Below are positions 35,003 to 46,699 of a stretch of 64,000 bases of DNA, piece by piece. Source of the DNA: Isoetes taiwanensis (lineage: Eukaryota; Streptophyta; Lycopodiopsida; Isoetales; Isoetaceae); assembly GCA_021234155.1 (NCBI GenBank), contig JAJEKV010000028.1:3620567-3684566 (forward strand), given 5' to 3'. Under the pieces are notes generated by a model that ran no database searches, had not been told where the DNA came from, and saw only the letters and a program-made list of their open reading frames with translations. Both the position numbers and the translations under genes were made by a program. Positions within the stretch are counted from its first letter, which is position 1; every line of letters starts with the position of its first letter.

Positions 35003-37375
35003 CTAACAAGCATCACCAGCGAGTGCTGCATATGCTTCAGCAACGGGCACTGGAATCTTGATAGTGTTGGGGATCTTCTTCCTGTTCGATGGAGACCAAG
35101 CAAAGTCGATTGTCTCCAACTCAATCACGATCACTAGCGCGGGTTGGCCTCCATCTTTTCTTCCAACAGTTTATATAATTGGTGGGGGTACACCGTTCCT
35201 TACGGGGGACAGCTCCCACCAAGTGACCTTATCTTGTCTCAAAGTTCTCCTTCTTATCATCCATTTGGGGCTCCTCCGTGGCATACCCTACCCATGTGGG
35301 ACACAACACGCCATCGGGGCGTGCCATAATGAACATATACCTTTCTTCCGCCCTTGAATGGATTGAATTCGGTATGGGTTTATCCTTCAATGGTCCCGTA
35401 TGGAGGAGCGATGCTTGCAATTGGCTGCGTGCGCAACCATTTCTGGAAGCTGAACTCCTTCTTGCCCGGTGCATGGCGAAGTCCTCATAACTCCCTTCCG
35501 TGCACGAAATCTTCCCTAGCTCCCCGTAAAAGACCCATCCAATACTCAATGGTAGCCGTGGAATTGTGCGGAATAGTTGGTCAAGCTTCCTCGGGGTGCC
35601 CTTCTTGCTTGTGGATATTGCAACCCAATGAAGGATGTGCTTGTGGATCTTTGTTTAAATCGCCAAGGTCCTTAACTGTTGCCTTTGGTTTTAAGCAGCT
35701 TGGGTGTTCCCTACAGGCATCATGGGCTTCCCCTCTTCCCCTTCCTTCCACATTTTTATACCGCTTTGTAGGCAGCCAATCCAAGAAGCAAGGGCGGGTT
35801 TTGTAATAAATGACAGGCCACTCTCCATTCATTGCAAATTTGAATGTCGAGGGGGTGGTGTGGCCAGTCAATCTATCATCGCCATCGGTATGTACCCTTC
35901 TATAAACCCCTTCCAATCGGCACTTTATCAACAACGATGGTACAGTGCATTTAGATTGCATGTGTGGAACTCATATAACAATTCGGGCATGGTCAGAACC
36001 TCGGCCTTCTTTAGAGTGGAGGAGAAGTTGCCAAACATAGCATCAATGTCTTCATGTGTATGTCCAGGCATCATGAAACACAACTCTATCTCCTCGAACA
36101 CACCAAGATATACTAGGTATGAAAGATACGAGAAAACATACTGTTTTTTTTTTTTGACCAAGCATTGTCCAGATTCGAGAACAATGTTCGGGAGGGGCTT
36201 GAAAGAAGGTCCTTCTCGTGCAAGCTTGCAGGGATGTTGCTATTGGTGAGTGCCAATTTCGATTTGAGTGCCGCATTATTATGCAAGGAAGTCACCCAAG
36301 CTGGAGCTGATGTTTCCGGCATTGAAAGATGGCCTCCAGGATACTCATGAACCATCTCGAGCCTTCTCAAGATGCTATTCAAAGAACCCACATGGAAGTT
36401 CGAGTCGTCTGGCCATAGATCCAAAGCAAAGTTTCCATAGCTTCCTCTCCCATGACCATGAGTAAGAGCACCCGTCAATGATGTTTTCAGTTTATCCAGT
36501 CTCCAAAGTGACTTCACCGATTGCTGCAATTTTGGAATCATTGTCTTAGCCTGGTCCATCTTATCATGAATTATACAAACATAGTCTTTGGGATGCCTAT
36601 GGGACAATAATCTCCACGACCAATACTGGGTACGACAAGAGGCTTGCTCCAATCTGTGTGCTCTTCTCTGGTCATGCAATATCCGTCTTTCCGCCTCATC
36701 CTTTGTCTTCAACAGTTTCGTGCGAATGACCTCGCATGTATCACATTTAGAGAACGGAATTTTTTTGGCGATACTGACATCCATAAAGCTCCTTTTCCAA
36801 GTTCTATGAAATCCCGCTGGCGAGACTTTCTTGCCTGTCAGTGCCATAACTTCTACATTCACCTCTTCGAGGATGCTTGTTTTTGTAAACATTGCAGGCA
36901 ACTTCCTAATGTTTTCCCGGATGCCATCTTCATTCCTCCGACTACGGTGAGGCAAGGATTCGCAATTCTCCCTTACAAACAAGGAGAAAACAGCCTCGGA
37001 TGCTAAGGTGGATGCATGAGGCTTCATACTGCCACAGTTCCCGTGCTCTGCTTTGCGAGCACCCTCGATGTATTGTGCTTTCCATTTCAGATACCCTGAC
37101 TTTGAGATTCCCAGGCCAAGGTACCAGGCTCTCTCACACACTGGCCTCCCATGCAACACCAAACGTTCCACTCGACGGCCTTTCATGTTGTTCCCAAGCA
37201 TGTCATACACAAATGTCACCCTGTCGCTAGACTTCATTGCATAGAACTCCTTGCGCATGTCGATGACCTGATTCTGTGAGAACTTTGCACAACATCTGTG
37301 TTTGCAACACAATGTCGCTCGATATTTCAAAACAGCCTCCCTAGAGCTAAGGCGTTCAATCTTCGGCTGTTTCAA
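35003..37375 (-). pseudogene. DUF7869-type transposon protein, C-terminal part
   Basis: The main frame (36113-37375) has a Cys cluster (CCKHRCCAKF), the motif FSKCDTCEVIRTKL, CRTQYWSWRLLS, YVCIIHDKMDQAKT and THGHGRGSYGNFALDLWPDD. A shifted frame at 35928-36161 continues with the hallmark ELCFMMPGHTHEDIDAMFG. Further shifted frames give MNGEWPVIYYKTRPCFLDWL and, near the end, FAWSPSNRKKIPN before a TAG at 35003-35005. This order is that of DUF7869 proteins; the GHTHEDID block is conserved across the family and might be catalytic. At least three frame changes interrupt it, so the present copy is probably dead unless the shifts are consensus errors. Confidence 0.8.
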
Positions 37376-37436
37376 TACCCGCCTACGCTGTCGGGAGTGG
37401 AAAGTGTACTTGCGCCTCTCGAAATTTGGATGCTTC

Positions 37437-38180
37437 TCAATAACAGAGCTGCCTTGACTTGACGGAGAGTATCCGCTTTTCGGTTGGCTTGGCGCACAAG
37501 ATCTCAGACACCTTCACACCATCCACTGTAACATATTCAGTACTCCACCTTACAAGCATACCTGCTTTTGGTACCTGTAAACAAGCTTGACAACGGAAAT
37601 TCACTTCAGCAGGAATTGGGTAACCTTCCACAATTGTCACTCCAATGCATTTCAATCCTAAGAACTGGTCGCATACTGCATCATCTGGGCCTGTAAAGGA
37701 TATGAACCCCTTTCCCGCGGGAATGGAGTCGCAAGAGTGCCATATTTCACGCATCCCTTCTCCATGTGTGTATATCTTTCGGGGGATAGGTTCCATAGTA
37801 GATTTCACTCTCTGTTTTTTGGAGGTGGACCCGACATCCTCTACATTGGATTCACGCACGTCTTCCTCTCTCCAAAGAATGAAGGATCCTTTGGCTTCTC
37901 CTATAGTTTCTGCATCTGGAGTGGGCCATGGGAGGGCGTGGCACTCCTCAAAAACCTCTTGAACACCTACACTTACAGCTCCAGCGGGGATGGTTCTGAA
38001 ATGGCACTTGCCGAGTCTCCAAAGAAATCCTTTGGCAATGGGACGACCATCCTTGAAGATGTACACTTCTGAGAAGAGAGTTGTCAAAAATGGTGCCGGA
38101 CTATTTAGAGAAGAACGTATGCGAGCCTCCCCGACATCGCCCGGGTCAGAAATTGGGCGATCGCCCAGATTGGTTTTCAA
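37437..38180 (-). pseudogene. DUF8039-like N-terminal part of the same transposon gene
   Basis: The frame contains VYIFKDGRPIAKGFLWRLG, then IPAGAVSVGVQEVFEE, LPWPTPDAETIGEAKGSFIL and W. The pattern (accessory phrase, 'xAKG', 'VxVxxV', 'LPxPTxDxxTIGEAxGSFxxW') resembles the DUF8039-type region found near plant transposon proteins. It lies directly upstream and in the same orientation as the DUF7869-type frame, with 61 bases between. That gap can be read in a third frame as basic residues (EKHPNFERRKYTFHSRQRRR), suggesting one interrupted protein. Its 5' end reaches the palindrome-rich spacer. Confidence 0.55.
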
Positions 38181-38460
38181 ACATCGCGCCTGGGGCTATT
38201 GGGAAAAGTAAACTGGGCGCCCGCCCAATTTACATGGCAAATGTACCAGCTTTGGATTCCAGCACAACGGGCAAAGCACACTGGCCACAAAGAAATTGGC
38301 GCCGCCTAATTTGTCCCACTTCCCCGCACGCGAGAATACATCATGTGTCACCCGGGTTGATGCCCCCGCACGCGGTGGTGGCCCAAGTAAAGTGGGCGGC
38401 GCCCAGCTTTGTATTCCAAAGACAATGGCCAAAGCACATCACGCCAATTGGGCGCCAATT
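38152..38460. repeat. GGGCG-CGCCC palindrome cluster A (5 sites)
   Basis: Sites at 38152-38170 (ATTGGGCGATCGCCCAGAT), 38212-38232, 38293-38312, 38390-38410 and 38445-38460 share an AATTGGGCG-type half-site followed by CGCCCAATT-type sequence. They sit at and just upstream of the 5' end of the DUF8039/DUF7869-type gene. The same motif recurs at 51.1-56.9 kb. Confidence 0.85.
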
Positions 38461-38479
38461 TGTCCCATTTCCTCAAGAC

Positions 38480-39937
38480 GTGAGAAGACATCCCAAAATG
38501 GATGCCCTGTGGAAGGAATACATGACCACACAATGTTCGGGTTGTCGCGCACAATTAGGCCAGTTGTTTCTATAGGGCTACACAAAAATGGTTGGCTACA
38601 CAAAACGGCTACTTGGCTCCCAAAGAGTCGACCTTCATTTGTATGAGAACTTGCATGGATCCCCGAAGATGTAATCTTAAAAGGATTGAATTGGCAGGCC
38701 ATGCAGAGGCAGATTGTTTAAGGCTGCAGCATGAAGGAGGAGGGAGCTCATTCTAGTCACCAAGGCAGAATATACATAGCAGACTCTTCAGTCTAACAAC
38801 TAGTAAGGATAGGACAGAAATTGAAATACAGGTGCTCATGTCAGTAAAAAACATCTTCCAAAAAATGTTTCATAAGTTGTGACTTGATTTGAAACTAGAG
38901 AAACAATGCCAAAATCACAGATCTACCATATTTAAGAAAAATTACCTTGGGAGTCACTTGCGCCATGTAAGTTCTCGGATATACTAAAGTAGGCGCTGAA
39001 GAGAGAAGGTTTCAAAAGCAGAAAGCAATAAACATAAATGGGGGGAACTCGAGATCTGAATTTGAATTTATATGGAAATTCAAATTTGGAATTCAAATTC
39101 TCCCCCCATTTGCATGCATTTAATGTCGGGCAAACTTCATTGATGTTATTTGGGACACGTGCGCGATGTCATTATATCTAGCGCACGTGTGTATTTTCAA
39201 ATACTTTGGAATTTCAAATTTGAATTGTGGACCCTCAGCGGGACAACACCCCTTTATTACTTTCAAACACGGCATGCCATGTGGCGCCCACGTGACAGTG
39301 GAGTCCGGATTGCCGTGGCGCCTAGGATTCCGCCATTAATAACGGCGCCTGCCCATTATTTATGGACTACAACGGTCCATTATAAAGGGAATTTGACACT
39401 TGTCCTCATACGGTGCAACCTCGGTGCATGCCTGCCTTATATAAGTATAGTTTATTCTGAATAGACGCATTTTTAACAGTCTGAACTTCCGCTCGGGAAA
39501 CAGGCGCTTTGTTGTCACCATATCTTAGGACAAGGCGCCCTTCCACATCTTCACGACGACGCTGGCCGATGGAAAGTCGTCCGGCCTAAAGGAAGCAAAG
39601 GTAATGCTTCCATCACCGCCGGTTCCCGCCACTCGCCGACGATTCTTTAATAATACTTAGGGACACCGTTTTTATTTATTCTCAAAACACCTATTCTATC
39701 TTCCTCTTCATTCATTCGGGTCCGCGTCATACGCCATTTCCTTCTAATGAACTGTTCATACAGTAACTTTGTCTGTCATACAGTTACTTCCTTATAATGA
39801 ACTGTTTTTCCTTCTAATCCCTCTCTCTTCTTTCCTTCTCATCCACCTACTCAACTATTTGAGCAGGTCGTGTGCCACCTCCATAGTCGTTGGTTTCAGC
39901 ATGTAATGTGCCTGATAGTCCATCCACCTAACCTAAC
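38480..39937. other. Spacer upstream of the LTR insertion, no gene
   Basis: No supportable ORF. Contains an AT-rich palindrome-like stretch near 39055-39105 (AATTCAAATTTGGAATTC core) and an inverted ACACGTGCGC...GCGCACGTGT pair at about 39158-39191. Before the LTR element inserted, this spacer would have joined the 5' side of the ParB-like gene at 51.07 kb. Confidence 0.5.
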
Positions 39938-39999
39938 AGGTGTTTTGTTAGTTAGCCGAAGATCTCACCTTTCTTCCCGCTCTGCAAATCGGCCACCAG
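39938..39999 (+). repeat. Truncated first copy of a 238-base unit, cut by the LTR element
   Basis: GTTAGCCGAAGATCTCACCT and TTCTTCCCGCTCTGCAAA match 51248-51297. There the sequence runs on into an intact palindrome ACGGGCGCCCGCCC, whereas here the match fades at CGGCCACCAG, where the 5' LTR begins. The other half (CCCGCCCTATTTGACACAGC) lies just after the 3' LTR at 51067. This fixes the pre-insertion order. Confidence 0.8.
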
Positions 40000-41669
40000 T
40001 GGCGTTCCAATGATTTATACCTGATATAATGAACGTATTTATATGGTAATTATACGGTATACCTATAAATGTACTGACACGTCACCCGATAAAGGTACGC
40101 CATCATGGGGTATTGTAACATAGGGGGTTGACCTAGAAGGGATTAAATTAGCTATGCTAATTTAATCATTAAGGATAATAACCTATAATCTAGGGATTAA
40201 TATTAAATGGGTTAATTAGACCAATAAATGCTTTGGGAAGGCGCCACCTGGCCTAATTCGATTGGCCAGCATGGGGATTTCCAAATTGGGCTGTCAACCT
40301 GATCCCTATTGCTAATTGACTCCCAAAATTGGCCCAAGAAGGAGCAGAGCCGAAATGCCTACCCCCCTGTCCACAAAAGGCACCACACCAAGTACTTTTT
40401 ACCCGTAGCTGAAGTTGAACACCAAGATCAAGAAGATGGAGATCCCCAACGACAATGGGTCGAGCTAAAAACACGTGTGGGTGGCTAGTGTAGTTGTGAA
40501 TTCTAGGATAAGCCCCCTGTTGGGCACCTCGCTTGGGTTGTTGGTCTATTCTCTTTTGTGTTTTACTCGTGAAACTAACCCTTGATTGTAAAGGTAGGTT
40601 CTCTCTATATATTTCGATTCTGTTCTCGCTTTGTAATGGATGGATTGGTGGTTGTTAGCCTAGTGTTACTCTCGAAATGGGGAATTAAGGGGGGTAGAGA
40701 CCTCTCGAGGCTATTTATTGTAGTATGCTCCTAGATAGAGCCCCTCAGATATCCCGTTATATGCGCCTGTGCACAAGAGCCCACCGGGTCATAGATGCTA
40801 TGGTACCGGGCTTAGCACCGCATAAGGAACACAAGCAGGTGAAGTGGAGGTGGGGTCTTGCACCTAACATAAAAGGCTCCCCGACTCCTATAGCGAAGCT
40901 AGACCTGATAGCCGGGTCACGAGGGCCGGTATGGGTCCGACACTCCCCTCGGTGGGAAGGTGTGACCCGTATGGGGCACCTTGCACTTTGAGTAGATTTA
41001 GGGTGAGTAAGTCGGTGCGGATGGGGTCGCTGATGCGGCACGTATTCTCTAGCTCGCCCATGGAGCCACTGTGATTCTGGAAGGGGACGCTTCCCTGACC
41101 TGCCTCATCGGACCGGGCTTCATGAACCCCCGGAGTAGGCTCAGCAGGGTGATGCCTCGAGCCCGGCTCGGAAGGCTATAGCGGCGCCATAGCGTGAATT
41201 GACCCATCCGCAAAGTGTGCAATGTGAGGGGCGGATGGAGTGGACAACCCTAGCCAATGTTCTATGCCACCCAACGCCATGTCAAGATTCCCGTCACGAT
41301 CTCTTGAGGCCTAGCCGCCGGTCGATCCTCACCGAGTCCGAACCGGGTAGAACCATGGGTTTGGGGTGTTTTTCTTAGGTTTAGATGCATATTCTTTGCC
41401 GCTGGTATTTCGATGGATATGCCACCCTTCGAGGTGGTTATTTATATGTGATTTATGCCGTGTGCTAACCCTTGTATTCACGCTCACGACGTAGGAGCCC
41501 CATTGAAGGCGTGGGCCGAATGACCCCTTCGTGTCCTTCTTTCGGGCATCGTATTATAGATGGCCCGAAATAGACGGAGGGCCCTGCTCATGGCGAGTTG
41601 GTCGCCATGGGAGGGGAAAGTCCCCGTATGTATACGTCCCAGGGTCGATATGTTCGTGGAGCGTCCACA
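40000..41669 (+). repeat. 5' LTR
   Basis: Begins TGGCGTTCC and aligns along its length with 49391-51066. It ends GAGCGTCCACA two bases before the primer-binding site. The first 30 bases differ more from the 3' LTR than the rest. Confidence 0.85.
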
Positions 41670-41671
41670 GC

Positions 41672-41696
41672 TGGTATCGAGCATGGTTCCGGGAAG
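41672..41696 (+). promoter_or_regulatory. Primer-binding site, initiator Met tRNA type
   Basis: TGGTATCGAGCATGGTTCC closely resembles the complement of the 3' end of initiator methionine tRNA (TGGTATCAGAGC family), the usual primer of plant Ty3/gypsy and copia elements. One or two bases are missing relative to the canonical form. Confidence 0.8.
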
Positions 41697-41799
41697 CCAA
41701 ACTATTGCCTTTGGCCACATACTAACTTCGATAGATCGTTAGCTAGAGAGTGAGGATTTTGGAGTAGTATGAGTTTTTGGGTGGTGTAATGGATGCCGT

Positions 41800-42100
41800 C
41801 ATGCTTGCTTTAACGTGGTCTAATTGTAATTAAGAGGGGTGTACCCGGTACCCAACCCTAACCCTAAGTGGCGGGCAGGGGGTACCCGGGTGTCGCCGGG
41901 CGCCCGTAGAAAACCTCGGGGTAGGGGTGCCCGCCACCTGTAAAAAAAAAACCTAACCCTAAGGGCGACGCCGAGGTAGGGGTGCCCGCCACCTCGAAAA
42001 GCGGCCCGCCCACTTTTCATAAAAAAGTTTTTTTTAGGGTTAAAATTTTAAAAGTTAGTCAAAGGTAACTTTTCTTTTTTTTTTTTTTGCTTAGCTTCCT
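41800..42100 (+). repeat. GC-rich leader with short duplicated units
   Basis: AACCCTAAG and GGTAGGGGTGCCCGCCACCT each occur twice in a CG-rich leader between the PBS and the first ORF. CCCTAACCCTAAG resembles two telomere-type repeats but is too short to call telomeric. Confidence 0.6.
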
Positions 42101-42287
42101 TGAGCTCTGCCCTAGCCGCCATAGCCGCCGGAATTGGAAGCTTCTCTCCGCCATAGCGGACCTCGTCCCTCACCTTTCTCTCGCAGCGCCGCCTACCCAC
42201 CTAGTTCCCCGCCTTTCAAGGATGGAGGAAGCCAAGCAAGTCTACTCAAGCAAGCCTCGCTACCCAAGTCCCCTATAGAGTCTCTCG

Positions 42288-43049
42288 ATGGCTCAACCGC
42301 CGCCACGCCCAAACCCCCTCGCCCGAGGAGCAGTGCAGCCTCCTAGCACAAGCACACGTAAGGCAACACGCTTGATCTGAGGGGAGGCTGCTAAGCTTCG
42401 AGAGGATACTATCCATCAGCAGCAGGTAGAACAAGAGCAGAATCTGAAGAGAATGCAGGACGAAGCAGAGGAGAGAGCAAGAGAGGCAACCGAAGCCGTG
42501 AAGGAGCGGCTGAGGAAGGAAGAGGAAGAAAGGCATCGGCAGGAGAAACCACCTGCAGAAGTCCGTGTTCCTCGCCGAAGACAAAAGAAGACACCCCAAA
42601 GATCTGGTGCTCAGTATAAGGATCAGCTTAGGGCTCGAGGAGGAATCGCTAAGGCTGCAGGGGATAACCGGCGGGACAACATCATCCGTAAAGCCCGGCA
42701 TCCCGGAACAGCAGGGAAGACTCTACCCGGAGCTGCACCCCAACCTAGGAGGAGGCATCGTTACAAGCCTGGTACCGTGGCACTTCGAGAGATAAGGAAG
42801 TACCAGAAATCCACTGAGTTTCTGTTACGAAAACTTCCTTTCCAGCGTCTGGTCCGAGAGATTGCCCAAGAATTTAAGACGGACCTTCGTTTTCAAACTC
42901 ATGCCATTCTAGCACTTCAGGAGGCGGCCGAGGCTTACTTGGTGGCCCTCTTTGGCGATGCAAACCTATGTGCCATCCATGCCAAGCGAGTAACCATCAT
43001 GACAAAAGACCTACAGTTGGCACGCCGGATCCGTGGGGAACGGTCGTAA
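42288..43049 (+). CDS. Histone H3-like ORF inside the retrotransposon
   Basis: An ATG at 42288 opens a frame that, apart from one TGA at 42378, runs to 43049; the uninterrupted part from the ATG at 42453 is 198 codons. Its last about 100 residues are an H3 histone fold: [37 protein letters not shown], the [12 protein letters not shown] helix, [12 protein letters not shown] and the end ARRIRGERS. Loop 1 is not lengthened as in plant CENH3, so it is H3-like. The canonical tail is absent and is replaced by a charged, probably coiled-coil segment ([20 protein letters not shown]) and a basic linker. The ORF is intronless and is followed about 110 bases later by a run of 15 A at about 43159, suggesting capture of an mRNA copy. 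The TGA could come from CGA. Whether it is expressed is unknown. Confidence 0.85.
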
Positions 43050-43158
43050 TTATGTACATAACAATTTTGTATCTATGTAAATCGGTATATAATACAGAAC
43101 TGTTTTGACTTCTTATTTTAAATTGTGAATTTTCCTACAATTACAAAAATTAACTGGA

Positions 43159-43173
43159 AAAAAAAAAAAAAGA
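43159..43173 (+). other. Internal A-tract after the H3-like ORF
   Basis: A run of about 15 A ends an AT-rich, 3'UTR-like stretch after the H3-like stop codon. It is immediately followed by new sequence leading to the next ORF. Read with the intronless ORF, it looks like the tail of a reverse-transcribed mRNA joined into the element. Confidence 0.6.
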
Positions 43174-43289
43174 GATGATGAGCTGGCGCCTCGAACGCCG
43201 TGCCCAGCAAGTTAAATATTCAGAGTCATTTTAGGGTTTCCTCATTTCTTACTCCTGTTTCCTTCTTCCTCCCATCTTCCGCCTGCAGT

Positions 43290-44458
43290 GATGGACTACG
43301 CTGGCCGACTAGCATGGTATATGGGAGGCGAGCAATGGGACCCCCAGGTTCCTTACCCTCTCTTGGAATTGTATGTTGCAGAGTTCAGTCGACCTCATCG
43401 ACAATATGCGCGCCCACCCTGACTATGCGACCTTTGTAGAGTTCTATGATGAGGAAATATTGCCTGAGGTGGAATTCTTTGGGGAACCGCCCCAACCTTA
43501 TCTTCACAGAGATATTGTGGAGCATATGTTGGGAGATGATCGCCACAGTTATGACATCCTCAAGGGCATCATCAGACGTGCTAAGCACGCTCCCATTATT
43601 GATTGTGGCTCTAATGGGCTATACTTTGAAGCCCAGTTTGCCCTTGCTCTTATTATGGACAGGTATGTAGATGGTACTGACACCGCTTTAGAGCAAGCTA
43701 AAGCCCCACTTCCTCCAGATCCAGAGGAGGACGAGCAGATAAACTTTGCTGATTTTGTACGATGGAAGGAGTTAGCTAAGGAGAGGCCTTTACCTCGTAG
43801 TAAGGGCCAAGCACTTGTGGGATTGAGTTCGCTTGCTACCATCAAGGTTGGGGATCAAGATTACTTGCTGCTGAGCGACATTCAATGGGCGTATCAGCAT
43901 ATCGCCAATAAGGGTAAGCAGAGGACCGCTCACCTTCTCTATGAGCTGGCCGAATATTGTCAGGGTCAGCATGATTTCATTGATTACTCTCGCCCCAATT
44001 ATGCGCCAGAGATACATCAGCTGCTCAATTATCAACCTCTTGATGTTGAGCCTATCAGCACACTCTTGTCCTTGCGCCAGTTAATGATTCAGGGTACCCC
44101 ATCTTCAGTTCCTGAATCAGCTTTCCAGGCTACGGGGCCACATGTGCCCAACATCAACGACGTCGTCGTCAAGCTGGAGGACGACCCAACCATGGAGGAT
44201 TTATGTGATGAGAACCAGTATGCTCAGGAGGAGAAAGACTTTGCCATGGAGGAGGAACTACCTCAGAATTTGGAGTCTGAGTTGGCCTCTTCAACCCATC
44301 CAATGGTTCAGGGCCTGAAATGCCATATTACCCGGTTTTTCTTGTCGGCTTTTACAAGCAGACAGGTTCTCTTCTTTGCTAAGGCAATTGCCCCCGAAGG
44401 CGGGCGGTCAGTATGGGCATTAAGGGCACTTTCCACCACGGCCGCCACAAGAAGTTAG
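43290..44458 (+). CDS. Retroelement accessory ORF of unknown function
   Basis: An ATG at 43290 (MDYAGRLAWYMGGEQWDPQV) leads into a long frame at 43373-44458 after what looks like a one-base shift near 43380-43395. The long frame begins DLIDNMRAHPDYATFVEFYD and later has DPEEDEQINFADFVRWKELA and LLYELAEYCQGQHDFIDYSR. It is acidic and probably alpha-helical. I do not recognise the family. Position between the H3-like ORF and gag marks it as an extra gene of this element. Its end (VWALRALSTTAATRS) may be frame-shifted. Confidence 0.55.
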
Positions 44459-44993
44459 CTTCTAACCTTGAGCGATTATCCTAGTGAACCGTGATCTTGC
44501 CATTGCAAAGTTTTGACCATGAGATTGGTTCTTGGATGAACATGAGTCTGCTGGTTGCGGCGCCATTGGCTACAAATGTTCCTCCAGAAATAGCTTCATC
44601 AGCTGCCTCATCAGTTAATCCTAGCGTGTTACTCTTACAGCATCGACCAGAGCCCCAGTTTGATACTCAAGCACAAGATGTTGACGGATCGACCTCTTAG
44701 TTTTTAGGTTTCATTGGGTCATCGTATGAAATTTTGTTAATTTTGATTGGCATTACCTCTAGTGGGCCAACACTAAAATCTATGTACTGTTTCAATCTTA
44801 TATATATTCAGGATATCTTCTTATGTTCTTGCACTGTTGAAAACCATTGAATTGTTTTCTCCTTTCAATGATTAATTATCTTCCTTTAAGTTGGAGTGGA
44901 AGGAAATTGTTCAATGTATATATAATTATTCCCCGCCGTCTTGCGTAAGAAACACTTGAGGAATACCGGGACGGGATCACCGATCGATAAGAA

Positions 44994-45363
44994 TGGATGA
45001 ACAGGGACCTCCCCGAATGGACTATGGGGAACGATACAACGAGTATCCCGAGCGGGAAGTTGACGATGACATAGCGGAGCTTAGGGTGCCTAACAACCTT
45101 ATGATCCCGACAAGGGGATGGAAATAGTTACTCTTCTTCAGAACGTCGTCATTTATGATCCAAATGGACTCTTTCCCCGCATTTGGGATTATTGGAATAT
45201 GACCCCACATCAAGCTTTTGATGATGCTAATGATCATCTCTGGCAAATCTTCTACGCACTGCGAAGGCTCTTCAACCTTCTGATTATTAGCCCCACTTGG
45301 GATTATCAACCCGTTATTATCCGTGCTTGGGCACGCTACAAGCTCGCCGAGCCGTATGCGTGA
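44994..45363 (+). CDS. Second small accessory ORF, frame-shifted
   Basis: ATG at 44994 gives MDEQGPPRMDYGERYNEYPE and an acidic stretch ending at a stop near 45125. A shifted frame continues with VVIYDPNGLFPRIWDYWNMT, DDANDHLWQIFYALRRLF and ARYKLAEPYA. It is aromatic-rich and acidic, without a recognised domain. It resembles the preceding accessory ORF in style only. Confidence 0.4.
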
Positions 45364-45817
45364 GAGTGTGCGCTATGCCGTCATGTATCCCTACGCAAAC
45401 CCTTAAGCCGTAATTTCCAGTTTTGTGTGTTCCTATGTTTCACTATGGCTAGGAAATGGCCTGTATCAGGCCTCTCTATGTATTATATAACTATAAGTTT
45501 ATAAATGTGTTCCGTACGAACTTCTTTGATGTAACCGTCATTTCGATTGTAATTGGAAGCTTCCGTCCTTTTTCGTGTTCACTTTGTGTTTCTCGATACT
45601 ACTCAAAATGACTTTGTTATAACACTTATTGTTATCGTACTCTTTCTTATATCATCGTATGTTTAATATAGACGGTGCACGCAATGCCGCCTGGCAGCCA
45701 CCCTCAAACGCCAGTCGGTTAACACCCGAACAAGAATTGATGCTGATGAAAAGACAACTAGGGCGAATTACGTGCCTACGCCTTGCATGCTAACCCACCA
45801 CAAAGATGTATTAACAG

Positions 45818-46690
45818 ATGCACCGGAAAGCACCTCCGCTACCACCTAGTCCACAAGCATTGCAGCCGCCCCCACCACGAACCGTTACCACGTGCGCGAA
45901 GAGGTCCCACTCTAAACGGAGCTCCTCTAGAGACAGTGCCACCTCCTCAAAGTCTGCCACTTCAGTGTCATCTGAATCATCCGCATCATCTGGTGGTCAT
46001 GCAAAGCGCCGAGATAAGGAGTACCGCAAGACAGTTGATACAGCCATAACTAGTATATGGAAGAATAGGAAATTGGCCCAGTTTGATGGGAAATCTAGAG
46101 GCGGCTTGAATGCCGAATCCTGGCTGGACGAAATGAAGGAGTTCGGCAGGTCCTATGGCATGACAGAGAAGGATACAGGAAAGGTTGCCACCACAAACCT
46201 TACCGGAGCTGCCCGTATTTGGTGGAAGGGCTATGCCAGAGCCAAACATCTGGACAGGAGTAGATGCAAATTCAGAAAGTTTGCCAAGGCCTTCAAATCG
46301 CATTATGTGCCTCGTGCACATAAATGCCAACAAATCCAGACTTTCTACAAAGTTGGAGCGTAAGAGATGTCCGCATGAGCTTACACGGATGAGTTTATGC
46401 GCCTGAGACTGTATGTACCTGGTATGAATGAGAAAAGGGCAGTGGAGGGCTATATTGAGGGTTTGGCACCATCGATCAACCGGATGGTTAAGGCCATCGA
46501 CCCGAAATCAGTTGCAGAAGCCGAGGCGAAAGCATTGAGCCTCGAGGAGGACATACCAAGGAATCAATATCCGTCCCCGCTTCTTACTCGGCAGCCACCC
46601 GCCCACCACACCTTACAAACCCCGCTCTCCAAGTCCGGGCCCTCTCAGCAGAACTCTTCACGATTCCCCGGAGAAGAAAGTCGCTTTTAG
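45818..46690 (+). pseudogene. Gag (retrotransposon capsid)
   Basis: The frame at 45818-46363 has a Ser-rich start, then the Ty3-type capsid core: LAQFDGKSRGGLNAESWLDE, TEKDTGKVATTNLTGAARIW and KFRKFAKAFKSHYVP. A shifted frame at 46397-46690 continues with MNEKRAVEGYIEGLAPSINR and a Pro/Ser-rich linker. A degraded zinc knuckle follows near 46795 (C..RPGHFMHC). The frame break near 46360-46395 prevents a full-length product. Confidence 0.85.
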
Positions 46691-46699
46691 CACCCAGCC

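Noticed and set aside
35058-38646. Plus-strand frames opposite the DUF7869-type gene
   Set aside because: Shadows of the minus-strand coding sequence, which carries the recognisable motifs.
41860-41970. Interstitial telomere repeat (CCCTAACCCTAAG)
   Set aside because: Only about two units at each of two places, inside a GC-rich retroelement leader, and not the usual plant TTTAGGG repeat.
42453-43049. Centromeric histone CENH3 for the H3-like ORF
   Set aside because: The loop 1 region is not extended and core residues (EAYLV, RRIRGER end) match ordinary H3.
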